64,000 nucleotides of DNA from Ursus arctos. Its lineage: Eukaryota; Chordata; Mammalia; Carnivora; Ursidae. Position numbers and translations under genes: made by a program. The notes beneath the pieces were generated by a model that saw only the letters and a program-made list of their open reading frames with translations, made no database searches and was not told the origin of the DNA. Positions 63,911 to 64,000 of the stretch are shown in pieces (position 1 is the stretch's first letter; the number at the start of each line of letters is the position of its first letter). The stretch spans positions 9,717,423-9,781,422 of the forward strand of contig NW_026622852.1 in NCBI RefSeq assembly GCF_023065955.2. Reading direction: 5' to 3'.

Positions 63911-64000
63911 GAAATTGAATAAATATTTTTAAAAAAATAAAATAAAAATAAAAATAAAAATTGGCAAATTCCATAAATAAGCAGGAAAAGAGTCCAAAGT

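Larger units (their letters stand above)
63202..63956 (+). mobile_element. L1 3' end, 5'-truncated, split by a SINEC
   Basis: L1 end text (TGTAGCAGCAACGTCAACAA, CATTATGCT-like GTATTATGCTAAGCAAAATA, GAGAGGGCAACAAACCATAA, CTCTGAAACTAATAATACAG). The 11-bp duplication AAAATTGGCAA is at 63191-63201 and 63957-63967. A CA array (63303-63339) and a SINEC (63721-63910) lie inside. Confidence 0.9.

Overview
This is a 64 kb piece of a carnivore (caniform) nuclear genome, most likely from a bear or a close arctoid relative such as a pinniped. About two dozen tRNA-derived SINEs of the caniform SINEC type are scattered through it. The youngest carry the arctoid-style body (GGGCGCCTGGGTGGC head, a CTCCGCTATGAGCC-type middle and an AAATAAATAAATAAAATCTT tail) rather than the dog SINEC_Cf body. 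L1 3' ends, L2, MIR, Tigger and MaLR remnants fill in the rest of a normal mammalian repeat landscape. Nothing bacterial or viral-genomic is present, and there are no operons, CRISPR arrays or RNA genes that I can support.

Only one protein-coding gene is visible. On the minus strand, between 62621 and 45598, lie the last five coding exons of TTC39B (tetratricopeptide repeat protein 39B). All five have consensus splice sites and their phases chain without a break, ending in a TGA at 45598-45600. They encode the C-terminal 185 residues, including two TPR-like helical hairpins. The rest of the gene lies beyond position 64000. Its 3' UTR runs leftwards; it may be short or may reach about 38.43 kb, where an AATAAA bounds a repeat-poor block.

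Layout: 1-38 kb is intergenic DNA downstream of TTC39B, made of single-copy DNA broken up by repeats. Its main items are an L1 split by a gene-like retroinsert (2.7-5.0 kb), a solo-LTR-like element (5.8-6.25 kb), a MER2-like DNA transposon (18.05-18.47 kb), an L2 split by an L1, MER5A and Tigger-like elements (26.6-29.9 kb), and a five-element nest built on an old L1 and a 2.7 kb Tigger1-like transposon (30.4-35.7 kb). The 38-45.6 kb stretch is repeat-poor putative 3' UTR. From 45.6 to 64 kb the TTC39B exons alternate with introns rich in SINEs and L1s.

No previously undescribed system was found. The most interesting observations are the unidentified polyadenylated insert inside an L1, a 24-base patch in an L1 that matches DNA about 860 bp away, the nested transposon stack with a readable order of insertion, an 86-bp L1 insertion with a 19-bp target-site duplication (TSD), and very recent SINEs with perfect TSDs. 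Repeat family names come from memory of consensus sequences and were not checked by database search.
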